This document shows, piece by piece, positions 13,587-21,707 of a DNA stretch of 23,395 bases. The first letter of the stretch is position 1, and each line of letters starts with the position of its first letter. Position numbers and translations under genes: made by a program. The notes beneath the pieces are model-generated. The model had not been told where the DNA came from. It saw nothing but the letters and a program-made list of their open reading frames with translations, and did not search any database. Source of the stretch: CAZAQS01 sp964486825 (lineage in GTDB: Bacteria > Chloroflexota > Anaerolineae > Anaerolineales > UBA4823); assembly GCA_964486825.1 (NCBI GenBank), contig CAZAQS010000049.1, positions 1-23,395 on the forward strand, given 5' to 3'.

Positions 13587-14360
13587 ATGCCTGTTGCTCA
13601 CGATCTCTACTATCACATGTATCAGGGCGGAGACCTGGACATTCCCCCAATCGTCTTAATCCATGGGGCCGGTGGGAACCACCTTTACTGGCCTCCTGAA
13701 GTGAGGAGGCTGGTAGGCCAGCGGGTGTTTGCGCTGGATTTGCCCGGGCATGGGAAATCGCAAGGCCGCGGGCAGCAGTCGGTTGGTGCTTATGCCCGGC
13801 AGGTTCTGGACTGGCTCCAGGGACTCGGGATGCCGGAAGCGATCTTCATTGGGCACTCTTTAGGCAGCGCCATTGCGCTTACCCTGGCAGTTACCTACCC
13901 CGAGCACGTTACCGGCCTGGGCTTGCTAGGAGCAGGCGCACGCTTGATGGTCCGCCAGGATATCCTTGCGGACAGTGCCAACCCAACCACTTTCCACAAT
14001 GCCGTTGCTAGCATCATTACAGCCGCTTTCAGTCCGTCAACTGATTCACGGCTGGCAGATTTGGCTGCCAAGAGAATGGCAGAGACGCGCCCCAGTGTTT
14101 TACACGGTGATTTTATAGCCTGCCATGAGTTTGATCTCCTCGAGAGGGTTGAGGAGATACAACAGCCGACACTTGTATTATGTGGGAGCGAAGACCAGCT
14201 GACGCCGCTTCGTAATTCTCAATTATTAGCCGGCGCCATCCCAAATGCATCTCTGGAGGTGATTCCGGATGCGGGCCATATGGTCATGTTGGAAAAACCT
14301 AAGGAAGTGGTCACCGCGTTAGAAAAATTCTTGTCAAAATTCAAAATCCCCAATACTTAA
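13587..14360 (+). CDS. Alpha/beta hydrolase with Ser nucleophile
   Basis: Cytosolic hydrolase of 257 residues. Motifs are the oxyanion-hole HGAGGN (26-31), DLPGHGKS (51-58), nucleophile elbow GHSLGS with Ser91, acid Asp203 in CGSEDQLTP, and His231 in DAGHMVMLEKP. The cap region (about 120-185) is helical and unremarkable. The pattern fits a general esterase, lactonase or MhpC-like C-C hydrolase; the substrate cannot be told. Compared with the hydrolase at 1917, the nucleophile is Ser and not Asp, so the chemistry differs. AAAGGATT precedes the ATG. It is the last gene of the kinase unit and converges on the 697-residue surface protein, with 17 bp between stops. Confidence 0.9.
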   Translation: MPVAHDLYYHMYQGGDLDIPPIVLIHGAGGNHLYWPPEVRRLVGQRVFALDLPGHGKSQGRGQQSVGAYARQVLDWLQGLGMPEAIFIGHSLGSAIALTLAVTYPEHVTGLGLLGAGARLMVRQDILADSANPTTFHNAVASIITAAFSPSTDSRLADLAAKRMAETRPSVLHGDFIACHEFDLLERVEEIQQPTLVLCGSEDQLTPLRNSQLLAGAIPNASLEVIPDAGHMVMLEKPKEVVTALEKFLSKFKIPNT

Positions 14361-14377
14361 ACTACCAGGGCCACAAA

Positions 14378-16471
14378 TTAGGATTGCCTGCGACGAAACA
14401 GCAAAATTGGGATCAGCAAGACCAGTATAGCCAGGAAAGAAAATGACCCAGCGCTCTTCCAACCATTGAAAATTTCTATAGCCGTCCCCGTATCAGGTGA
14501 AGCTTCGGATGTAGGAGCCTGCACATCCGCTACGGGAATTGTTCCACGCTCAATAGCCATGCCAGGATCTTCCGTCAGCGCTCTAACTTCTCCCAGTTCT
14601 GTTTCTGTATCGGAAGCGGCCCATATTTCTTCTCCTGGAGCGTAAACATCCAATAAGCCGTTAGCGACCACAAAACCGCGGTTTACACCCACATCCATCC
14701 GTGCTGTTCTAAAATCTAAAACGAACACTCCACTATTGCCAATGACCCTGGCCCCGTGCCGATCGATCTCGAGGCCAGTGTTCCGGCTAATCCCGACCGC
14801 CAGATTGGATGAGTGATTAAAGGCCAGCGAGAAAAGGCGTCCCCAGCGGTTGTCTTCCAGGATTTGAGTTTCGATATTGACGTCAAGCAGTCCAAGGCCA
14901 GCTCGAATTTGAGTCTCACCTTTCAAAAAGGAAGCTTGTGTCGCAATCTCAGCTGGCTTTCCTTCGCTAGGTGTGGGTCCATGGGAGGAGAAATAGGCGC
15001 CCACAACGCTGGCTGCGCCATCATCCACCAGCAGGGGCGTTCCTGACAGCCAGGCTTCCTTAATTGGTGTAAGCAGCTCCGGCCTTAGCTTCGACTGGTT
15101 GCCAAAAGAGAAGATAATTCCGGTATAGTACTTGGGAAAGCTGGGCAACGTGGTAGCATTTTTCCAAAGCATGAGTTTCACAGGCATACCTTCTAGCTCG
15201 GAAGCGATCCGGTTGGCCATTCGCTCTGTAGAGCTATCCGAGGGAAATCCACCTGTGATCACCAGCACCCTGCCATCCTTTCCCCCATTCAGATCGGAAA
15301 AATGAGCCAGTACCGGATTGCCTTCCAGATTCTTGCTCAAGTCTCCGGCTAAGATCAATGGCCCAGCCCCAGGCGGCGCCACCAGTGACGAATAGTCTCG
15401 ATCTGGAAGGGCAGCCGGTGGGTCTAATGAATGTTGCCTGGAGGTCAAGTCATAGGAATAAGGACCGGGAGCGAGTAAATGCACCAGTACATTCCGGATC
15501 GAGAGCACAGGCGTACAGAGGGGATCAAGAGGACAGTTGCGATAAACAGCATTTTCAGCCGCAGCATATGTCTCAGCATCCAGGACTGTAACTGTATAAA
15601 GTCCAAAAACATCCGCGAGTTTTTGTCCGTTAGGTATGTGTACACCTGTATAAGCATCCAGGCCTATACCAACGTGTGGTGCAGAAGGGTTGCTGATTGC
15701 CTGGAGTAAGCCCCCCAGCCTGCCGAGCTGGTAGAACTGGGTTTCCAGGAGGACATCCTGTACGCCGAAAAGCAAGCCGTGTTGTTCCTCACCATCCCAA
15801 ATGCGCGCCTCTCCACGGGTGATGGGAGGCTTCTGTCCAGATCCTTGATAATCGGATAGTACTGCCTTCGAAAGGATCTTTGCTCCAGCTCCAGTGGCAG
15901 AGATGATAACCCCTTGACGGTAGAGCATCCCCAGCGCCGCTTCCACTGGAGTGCCCTGTATGACCCGTATGGCTGTGGCAGGCTCCCCACTGAGGATAAA
16001 CACGATTGACCAATCTTGGGCAAAATAATCTAGAAGTACGGGGTCGAGGGCATCCGTGCGGACATAAATTGGAGCCAGGGATGCCTGGCAGGAGACTCCC
16101 ACCGGCATGGCTTTCTGGCAGGCTTCAGCGACATGGAGGAAGCGGCTTTCTGCGACCCGCAGGAGGTCGGTTTTTTGTGAGCTGGTGAGGTTTTCAGGGT
16201 TCGGAGAAAGAGCAATGGGCAGCACCAGGACTTTAACTTCACCTTCTACCTTTCTCTCCAAGGCAGAGGGAGCAAGCCCTGTAAAAATTCGGGTGTATTC
16301 TGCGCGGGTTACTGAGGCAGCTGGTTGGTTGCCGATCCCAGGCAAGGGATCGCCAGCGATGCCTCCACCAACCGGAACCAATACCGGTGTTGTATTTGTC
16401 TGCGCTGAGACGGTTGACGAGGAAAGTGTCAAAAATACGATAAGCAAGAGCAGTGCATCGCGCCGGTTCAT
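14378..16471 (-). CDS. Exported membrane-anchored protein with two degenerate cyanophycinase-like (S51) domains
   Basis: Protein of 697 residues, unlike any I know by name. A signal peptide (1-24, cleavage near VSA-QT) is followed by domain 1 (about 30-300), domain 2 (about 365-590), a linker, and a C-terminal helix (677-692) ending RRRQS. Each domain shows the cyanophycinase order. Domain 1 has VPVGGG (32-37), VLVLPIA (81-87), SIVFILSGEP (155-164), QGTPVEAAL (172-180), ATGAGA (192-197), then HGLLFGVQDVLLETQF and GRLGGLL. Domain 2 has VLVITGG (402-408), GIIFSFGNQ (451-459), LLVDDGAAS (480-488), AGLGLLDVNIETQIL and GRLFSLAF. The family Ser of GTSAGA is Gly194 in domain 1 and Asp in domain 2, and the DQH motif is ETQ in both (243-245, 534-536). 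Peptidase activity is therefore unlikely; a binding or structural envelope role is inferred. ATG 16471 has GAGGT upstream. Confidence 0.75.
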   Translation of the reverse strand: MNRRDALLLLIVFLTLSSSTVSAQTNTTPVLVPVGGGIAGDPLPGIGNQPAASVTRAEYTRIFTGLAPSALERKVEGEVKVLVLPIALSPNPENLTSSQKTDLLRVAESRFLHVAEACQKAMPVGVSCQASLAPIYVRTDALDPVLLDYFAQDWSIVFILSGEPATAIRVIQGTPVEAALGMLYRQGVIISATGAGAKILSKAVLSDYQGSGQKPPITRGEARIWDGEEQHGLLFGVQDVLLETQFYQLGRLGGLLQAISNPSAPHVGIGLDAYTGVHIPNGQKLADVFGLYTVTVLDAETYAAAENAVYRNCPLDPLCTPVLSIRNVLVHLLAPGPYSYDLTSRQHSLDPPAALPDRDYSSLVAPPGAGPLILAGDLSKNLEGNPVLAHFSDLNGGKDGRVLVITGGFPSDSSTERMANRIASELEGMPVKLMLWKNATTLPSFPKYYTGIIFSFGNQSKLRPELLTPIKEAWLSGTPLLVDDGAASVVGAYFSSHGPTPSEGKPAEIATQASFLKGETQIRAGLGLLDVNIETQILEDNRWGRLFSLAFNHSSNLAVGISRNTGLEIDRHGARVIGNSGVFVLDFRTARMDVGVNRGFVVANGLLDVYAPGEEIWAASDTETELGEVRALTEDPGMAIERGTIPVADVQAPTSEASPDTGTAIEIFNGWKSAGSFSFLAILVLLIPILLFRRRQS

Positions 16472-16724
16472 GCTAAACCTCAACTGGGATCCTGCCAATA
16501 AATTTCCTGTTACCTGTACCTAATTTGGGAACTCCATCGGATTCATTTTGGTCCTGGTATTGTAATGTAATTTAACCATTTTATCTGGCTGGATCGGGTC
16601 ATTGTTTTGGATTCTTGCATCAGCGATCGGCATGCTATCTTGAAGTTATCGAAGATCCTTTCTTCCATTCCTCGCTTCTCTCCCACGGGTTAAAACCAAA
16701 CGCTGTCTGGAGTACAATCAGCCT

Positions 16725-17741
16725 ATGCCTGTAGTTTCTGTGCTCATGCCCTGCTATAACGCTGCGGAGACAATCAGTGAAAGTCTCCATTCCCTTAAAT
16801 ATCAAACACTTACAGACTTTGAGGTCATACTTGTAAACGATGGTTCTACCGATCTGACTGGGAAAATTTTGCATAATTGGGCTACTGAAGATTCTCGCTA
16901 TAAAGTGATTAGCCAGGCACATTCGGGCATTATCAGCGCTTTGAACGCCGGTTTAGTCGTCTGCCAGGCAAGCTACGTGGCTCGCATGGATGCAGACGAC
17001 CGTTGCCATCCAACCCGCCTAGCAAAACAGGTAACTTATCTTGAGCAAAATCCAGATGTAGATGTAGTGGGTAGCCTGGTGAGCGCTTTCCCTGCTGAAG
17101 ACATCCGCCAGGGTTTCCAAGTGTATTTGGACTGGCAGAACTCATTGGTAGATCACGATCAAATCTGCAGGGAAATGTTTGTCGAAAGCCCATTCGTACA
17201 TCCATCCGTCACCTTTCGGAAAGTGGTGCTTGCGAGAACCGGCAACTACCAGGAGCATGGTTGGGCGGAGGATTATGATCTATGGTTGCGGATGTACCTG
17301 GCAGGCACTCGTTTTGCCAAGCTGCCGGAAGTGCTCCTGGACTGGCGTGAAGATCCGCACCGCCTGACTCGCCAGGATAGCCGCTACTCACTGGAAAACT
17401 TCCTCAGAGCAAAGGCTTATTACCTTGCTCAGGGTCCTTTATCCGGGCGGGACGCTGTCATCCTGTGGGGAGCTGGCATGACTGGGAGGAGGCTTAGCAA
17501 ACACCTGCTCCGTCAGGGCTCCCCTGTGGTAGCTTTTATCGATATCGATCCTGTCAAGATCGGTCATACTCGCTATAGCCTGCCAATTTATGAGCCAGGG
17601 CAGCTTCAGGGATTATGGAAGCAGTACCGTCGCCCGGTTGTGCTTTCGGCAGTAGGCGCACGTGGCGCACGACAGCTTATCCGCCAGCAATTGAATGCGA
17701 TCGGCCTTTGTGAGGGCCGGGACTGGTGGGGAGTTGCATAA
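16725..17741 (+). CDS. Family 2 glycosyltransferase with C-terminal Rossmann-like domain
   Basis: GT-A glycosyltransferase of 338 residues that transfers a sugar from a nucleotide donor, probably for surface glycans. The N-terminal domain has VSVLMPCYNAAETISESLHSL (4-24), VNDGSTD (37-43), metal-binding DAD(D) at 89-92 (ARMDADDR) and the catalytic-base region WAEDYDLWLR (180-189). There are no membrane helices, so it works at the cytoplasmic face. From about 243 a second domain begins AVILWGAGMTGRRL, a glycine-rich nucleotide-binding loop, then VVAFIDIDPVKIG and PVVLSAVGARGARQLI. This resembles the Rossmann halves of sugar-modifying proteins such as PglD N-termini. The fusion is unusual for GT2. 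It could modify or bind a nucleotide sugar, but I cannot name a reaction. Shine-Dalgarno is weak. First gene of a three-gene plus-strand group. Confidence 0.88.
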   Translation: MPVVSVLMPCYNAAETISESLHSLKYQTLTDFEVILVNDGSTDLTGKILHNWATEDSRYKVISQAHSGIISALNAGLVVCQASYVARMDADDRCHPTRLAKQVTYLEQNPDVDVVGSLVSAFPAEDIRQGFQVYLDWQNSLVDHDQICREMFVESPFVHPSVTFRKVVLARTGNYQEHGWAEDYDLWLRMYLAGTRFAKLPEVLLDWREDPHRLTRQDSRYSLENFLRAKAYYLAQGPLSGRDAVILWGAGMTGRRLSKHLLRQGSPVVAFIDIDPVKIGHTRYSLPIYEPGQLQGLWKQYRRPVVLSAVGARGARQLIRQQLNAIGLCEGRDWWGVA

Positions 17742-17771
17742 AGCCGCTCCCTCAACCCTATGGAGACAAAA

Positions 17772-18179
17772 ATGAACACAACCGGTAAGATAGAACCTGG
17801 GATGTCACTAGAAGAGGAATTACAGGTAAGAGAAGAGAATCTGGCGCAACATATCGGGAGCGGGTCCGTAAGAGTGCTGGCAACGCCCTGGATGGTAGCT
17901 TGGATGGAGCGGATATCCCATCATCTGCTCGCTGAAAACCTCCCAGAAGGTTACTCAAGCGTAGGAGTATCTGTAGAAGTACAACATATTGCGCCCACTC
18001 CCCTGGGCTCTACTGTTATGGTACAAACAGAAATAGCTGAAGTCCAGGGTTCCCTGGTCCTGTTTCATGTCAACGCCTGGGACGAGCATGAGCTTATCGG
18101 GAAGGGGCAGCATAAAAGAGCGATCATCAACCTGGAGCGGTTCTTAACTCGTGTGACCGCAAAAACCAAAATAGATTAA
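17772..18179 (+). CDS. Hotdog-fold thioesterase, fluoroacetyl-CoA thioesterase (FlK)-like
   Basis: Acyl-CoA thioesterase of about 135 residues. Motifs match the FlK family: ATPWMVAWMERISHHLL, with Thr and Glu at the FlK catalytic positions, then SVEVQHIAPTPLGSTV with the His. Counted from the ATG at 17760 these are Thr42, Glu50 and His76, the same numbers as the described FlK triad. I prefer the start at 17772 because GGAG sits just upstream of it, whereas the earlier ATG has no RBS. Most FlK-like proteins do not act on fluoroacetyl-CoA; they are general short-acyl-CoA or proofreading thioesterases, and that is the likely role here. It lies 30 nt after the glycosyltransferase and 26 nt before a second one, so co-transcription is probable. 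Why a thioesterase sits between glycosyltransferases is unclear. Confidence 0.85.
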   Translation: MNTTGKIEPGMSLEEELQVREENLAQHIGSGSVRVLATPWMVAWMERISHHLLAENLPEGYSSVGVSVEVQHIAPTPLGSTVMVQTEIAEVQGSLVLFHVNAWDEHELIGKGQHKRAIINLERFLTRVTAKTKID

Positions 18180-18205
18180 GTACGGAATACTGTAATTAGG
18201 ACGTG

Positions 18206-19345
18206 ATGATTCCTATTCTCTATGATGGCTGGCCTTTGAGCTATTCCCCAAACAGCCCCGGGGCGCTGCACCTGCTTACGCTCCTGGAATCGATAACGGG
18301 AGAGATTGAGCCAATCCTTGCACTCCCAGCAGCGCCTCCTGAATGGCTCCCAGGTAAGATCCGAACCCAAGTAATAGGAGTAGGAAACACGCCTTCAGGA
18401 CGGTTGGTCTGGGAACAAGGCAGGTTGCCAGGACTGGCCCGCCAAATCGGAGCTAATCTCATACATATTACTTCTCAATCACCGGCCTTGTTAGCCCCGG
18501 TTAGGAGCCTTGTCAGCCCGGCTGGCTTTGGATTTTTTCAAAATGAAGGGGTAGAAGGCCATGCAGGCAGCAACCGGGATGTTTGGGAGCCAGGCGAACC
18601 TGAAGGCCTGGCTGAAAGGCTACGACGGTCCTTATCCAGAGGCGCTCAGGAGCGAGTGTTGGCGCTGTTGTGGCCGGAAGACTTACCCTATTTCGGAAGC
18701 AAGGTAGAACCCCATCATATTAAAAAACTGCCTCCGGTTGTGCATCCTGCATTTTCGAGTAATCCCGAGCAGGGACAGGCGGAACCGCATCCAGATCTTC
18801 CGGATACCTATCTCATATATCCAGGCCCTTATAACCGGTATTCCATACAAAACCTTCTGCAAGCCTGGAGCTGGGTAGCTGGACCACTGGGCGATAGCTG
18901 CCTGTTAACCCTGGTTGGGGCACCCGAAGACAGGTTGAAACCGCTGGATAGCCTGCTCCAGACCTCCGGACTGGCGGATAGTATCCAAGTATTGCCATCC
19001 ATGTCGCCTGCAGAACTGGCAAACCTGTACCGGGGTTGCAAAGGGCTATTCCATCCAGGGCCACTGTCCGTTTGGGAAGGCCCGCTGCGCCATGCGCTGG
19101 TCTGCAGTCGAGCAATCGTTGCCACACGTTCGCCCCTGGCTGAGGCATTACTCGGGCCAGCTGCTTACCTCCTTCCTGATATGGATTTCAGAGGGATGGG
19201 GGCAGCTTTGATAACAATTGTATTAGAAGAAGAGGTAGAGGAACGCCTTAGTCAGTCGGCGCGAGAGAGATCAGCAAAGTGGGACCTGGAGTTGTTTCGT
19301 GAAGTGCTGGCCCGCACATATCAAGAACTTGCGAACACGGGTTGA
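18206..19345 (+). CDS. GT-B fold (GT4-like) glycosyltransferase, divergent active site
   Basis: Glycosyltransferase of about 379 residues. The N-terminal half has few signatures (MIPILYDGWPLSYSPNSPGA, IGANLIHITSQSPALLAP). The C-terminal half follows the GT4 order: YLIYPGPYNRYSIQNLLQAW (the donor-domain start), CLLTLVGAPED, DSIQVLPSMSPAELANLYRGCKGLFHPG, then SVWEGPLRHALVCSRAIVATRSPLAEALLGPAAYLLP. In usual GT4 enzymes the last segment reads EGFGLPxLEAMACG, with the E-x7-E pair. Here the two Glu positions align to Ser and His, so donor binding must differ or activity may be lost. ATG 18206 follows GTG 18203; AGG at 18198-18200 supports the ATG. Last gene of the glycan group; it converges on the LysM protein 22 bp later. 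Confidence 0.8.
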   Translation: MIPILYDGWPLSYSPNSPGALHLLTLLESITGEIEPILALPAAPPEWLPGKIRTQVIGVGNTPSGRLVWEQGRLPGLARQIGANLIHITSQSPALLAPVRSLVSPAGFGFFQNEGVEGHAGSNRDVWEPGEPEGLAERLRRSLSRGAQERVLALLWPEDLPYFGSKVEPHHIKKLPPVVHPAFSSNPEQGQAEPHPDLPDTYLIYPGPYNRYSIQNLLQAWSWVAGPLGDSCLLTLVGAPEDRLKPLDSLLQTSGLADSIQVLPSMSPAELANLYRGCKGLFHPGPLSVWEGPLRHALVCSRAIVATRSPLAEALLGPAAYLLPDMDFRGMGAALITIVLEEEVEERLSQSARERSAKWDLELFREVLARTYQELANTG

Positions 19346-19367
19346 AGTTTGTAAGAAGGGCTTTTTT

Positions 19368-20162
19368 TTACTTCCCAATCGAGAGCAATCGGCCTCCAAA
19401 GAACGTTAATGCCAGCGCAGACAGCAGGAAGATACCTCCGATAATGCCCAACATCGGGGACCTGCCGCCTTCTTCTGGAGGTGGTGATTGGGCAATCGCC
19501 TCAGAATTAGCATGGGCTGCAAAGCCCAGGTAGGTGATATCCCCAGCAGACAGATCTATGCTGCGGTTGGTTAAAGTCGTTGAATTATAGCCATCAGGCA
19601 CAGCCACACTGACCGTATAGGCTCCTTCCGCAAGCTCCTCGAAGCACTGGTAATCCAACCCGGAGACCGTATTCTCGGTGATCGAGACTGTGCCCGAACG
19701 GTTGCTGATGCTGATCGCCCCACCTGGGAGAGATGGCTCTTCCTCCTGCCGGAAAGAGTCCCCATTCAAATCATTATACAAAAGAATACAGATGATTCCC
19801 CATCCCGGTTCATATGTTGGGGTTGGTAAAGCTGGCTCAGGGGCGATGGTTGGCCCGGGAGTAGGCGTCACTTCCGCAGGCCCGGCATACCCCAGCAAGA
19901 TTTCATCGCCGGGCCTTGTAATTGGATTGTCCCCCCACATATTTAAAGCGCGCAATTCTTCCATGGGGATATTGAATCGAGCTGCAATGACCCAGGGGCT
20001 CTCATCTGTGACAATGAAGATGATGCGACCATCAACGCCGGGGGTTGGAGTTGGGACGTAGGTATACTGGGGTAGTGGGGCCGCCGTTGCGGGAGGATTC
20101 AATCCAGCCCATAAGATAGCCACTCCCCCAAGTACGAATGCAAGAGTAATGCGTTTAATCAT
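19368..20162 (-). CDS. LysM and Sdr-like domain surface protein with C-terminal membrane anchor
   Basis: Exported protein of 264 residues. A signal peptide (1-27) is followed by a short PTPTPG linker, a LysM-like module (about 45-91: VTDESPWVIAARFNIPMEELRALN...RPGDEILLG) that would bind peptidoglycan or another glycan, a second TPTPGPT linker, and a beta domain (about 121-217). The beta domain starts GIICILLYNDLNGDSFRQEEEPSLPG, like SdrD B-type repeats with a DLNGD metal loop and a GAYTVSV end. A Pro/Glu-rich stretch leads to a membrane helix (about 238-257). The product thus spans from membrane to wall. The translation start has no clear RBS; a TATAAT on this strand at 20185-20180 lies 18 bp before the ATG. 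It follows the MFS gene on the same strand after 98 bp. Confidence 0.82.
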   Translation of the reverse strand: MIKRITLAFVLGGVAILWAGLNPPATAAPLPQYTYVPTPTPGVDGRIIFIVTDESPWVIAARFNIPMEELRALNMWGDNPITRPGDEILLGYAGPAEVTPTPGPTIAPEPALPTPTYEPGWGIICILLYNDLNGDSFRQEEEPSLPGGAISISNRSGTVSITENTVSGLDYQCFEELAEGAYTVSVAVPDGYNSTTLTNRSIDLSAGDITYLGFAAHANSEAIAQSPPPEEGGRSPMLGIIGGIFLLSALALTFFGGRLLSIGK

Positions 20163-20260
20163 AGGGTAGTCTCTTGCTGATTATACTTGAAATGGCCTCT
20201 TCAACCGATTAACCTAAATCCGTTGAAGACAAAACAAGGCATATCCTGCCATAAGAGCCA

Positions 20261-21442
20261 TTATTCGATCGCTACTTCTGCAAACCTCCTGCTGAGCAGG
20301 TAAAGTGAAACCAATGCCAACAAGTTGAAAAGAACGGTCGCCAGGGCACTAAAATAAAAACCCAGTCCGAATATGGGAGCGGCTAAAAAGGCGCCCGCGG
20401 CTCGTCCGAAGGAATGGCTGGCTACGTTGGTAGCCATGAGGGTAGCTCGAGAGCCGGGCAAAACCTCTGTCATCATGGGAATGGTACTTACCAGGGTAAA
20501 CTCAAACGTCAGGTAAAACAGGAAAAGTCCAACAAAAGCACCCGGCAGGCTTGCGCCAAGCACAGGCAGGCCGAGCGCGGCTGCGCAGTTGAGTGCCAGT
20601 CCTAGCCCGACAGAGCGAACTTTTCCCAGCCTGTCCACCAAGACACCCACGAGCGTCTCACCGCCTAACTCTGACAAACCGATCACAGCAGAGGCCGCGC
20701 CCAAAGCTGCAATTCGAAGCCCAAATGTATCCTCCATCCAGACGCCAAAAACAAGGTTGATAACCTCGTTCCCTGTGCTGATGAACATGCCTATCATTAA
20801 GCCAGCCAGGGCAGGCCAGGAGGTGAAAACGGATCGCAGGTTATGCCACAAACTGGGCCTGTCCCGATCAGGTACCCGGTCGCGGGGCAATATCCAAAAC
20901 AGCCCTATCAGAGAGACAATGCCAAGCAGCGACAGCAGGGGGAAAGGCGCCATCCACCCAGCTCTGGCAATCAAGAAGCCGACCACAGGCACTCCCAGGA
21001 TAAAGCTGAATGACCATCCCAGCTCTGTTACTGCCAGGGCAAGCCCTCTCCGCCGGTAAACAATGCGATCTCCAAGGTAAGCCTGCATCGAGGGATCGAA
21101 GGTATATTTGGAGAGCGTCGTGAAAACCAGGGCTAGAATGAAAGCCGGGAAGGTGGGGAAGAAGACAACCAGGGAGACCCCGCTGGTGAACAAAACCATC
21201 CCAAAAAGCATACCCGCCTTCCTGCCCCGGCTGTCACCAACAGAAGCCAGGAATGGACCAAAAACTCCTACTAATGCGCGCGTGGTCAAAGCCAGCGAAA
21301 GGGTCGCAAGGTCAATCCCCAACCCGCGCCCAAAAACAGGTAGGAATGGATACACCATACGATGGGCAGTGTTAACCACCATACGGATGGCTGAGAATAC
21401 ACCAATTTGAAATCGCAGGGACTCTTTAACCGGTTTCTTCAA
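20261..21442 (-). CDS. Major facilitator superfamily transporter
   Basis: Inner-membrane transporter of 393 residues with about 12 predicted helices in two halves. The loop 2-3 signature GDSRGRKAG (motif A of MFS, usually GxLaDrxGrkp) is near 68-76, and a related VDRLGK sits in the second half. FGVWMEDTFGL and PMMTEVLPGSRATLMATN are typical of DHA1-type efflux carriers. The substrate is not indicated. The start is uncertain: the frame opens with TTG at 21442, no RBS is visible, and an in-frame stop lies a few codons upstream. The first conserved residues (LRFQIGVFSAIRMV) begin at codon 9, so the TTG or a CTG just inside is likely. The insertion sequence begins 201 bp upstream, so its promoter region could have been altered. 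Confidence 0.9.
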   Translation of the reverse strand: MKKPVKESLRFQIGVFSAIRMVVNTAHRMVYPFLPVFGRGLGIDLATLSLALTTRALVGVFGPFLASVGDSRGRKAGMLFGMVLFTSGVSLVVFFPTFPAFILALVFTTLSKYTFDPSMQAYLGDRIVYRRRGLALAVTELGWSFSFILGVPVVGFLIARAGWMAPFPLLSLLGIVSLIGLFWILPRDRVPDRDRPSLWHNLRSVFTSWPALAGLMIGMFISTGNEVINLVFGVWMEDTFGLRIAALGAASAVIGLSELGGETLVGVLVDRLGKVRSVGLGLALNCAAALGLPVLGASLPGAFVGLFLFYLTFEFTLVSTIPMMTEVLPGSRATLMATNVASHSFGRAAGAFLAAPIFGLGFYFSALATVLFNLLALVSLYLLSRRFAEVAIE

Positions 21443-21537
21443 TGGAGATCAGCTATGAAATAACTTCTTGTGCTAGATGGTTTATCCGATGCAAATAGCC
21501 GTATAGGCATTACGACCATCATCGAGATGGCAACCAC

Positions 21538-21643
21538 TCAAGTATACATCAACTTGTCAGCGGCTTTTTCGATAGGAATTGTGGTTTCCCAAAATGGCTT
21601 GATATTCGCAGCTGTTCCTCGATTTCGAAGGCGCCACGCAAAA
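21538..21643 (-). pseudogene. Possible 3' fragment of a gene cut by the insertion sequence
   Basis: Between the IS left end and the MFS gene, the minus strand has a frame of about 34 codons that is open up to the IS edge and ends TGA at 21538 (residues GTAANIKPFWE...AADKLMYT). Its codon use looks ordinary. A second minus frame over the same bases also looks coding-like, so this is a weak call. I do not recognise the sequence. Confidence 0.25.
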
Positions 21644-21680
21644 GGGGCTGTCCAAAAAGAACTGGACAGCCCTTCACTTT
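21644..21680. terminator. Left IS end: terminal inverted repeat with hairpin and T-run
   Basis: GGGCTGTCC (21645-21653) pairs with GGACAGCCC (21664-21672) around a 10-nt A-rich loop, followed by TTCACTTTTTT. On the plus strand this is a good intrinsic terminator that would stop outside transcripts from entering the transposase gene. On the minus strand four T's follow the stem. Confidence 0.75.
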
Positions 21681-21707
21681 TTTAAAGAACCGTGATTCAA
21701 TAGGGGA

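Noticed and set aside
13692..13709. CCTCCT...AGGAGG palindrome within the hydrolase gene
   Set aside because: It lies inside conserved coding sequence and is likely due to codon choice.
15358..15709. Overlapping plus-strand frames inside the S51-like gene
   Set aside because: The minus-strand frame is continuous for 697 codons with signal peptide, domain motifs and anchor; the plus frames have no homology or RBS.
19346..19367. T-run GCTTTTTTTT between convergent glycosyltransferase and LysM genes as terminator
   Set aside because: The T-run is clear but I could not find a stable hairpin directly before it on either strand.
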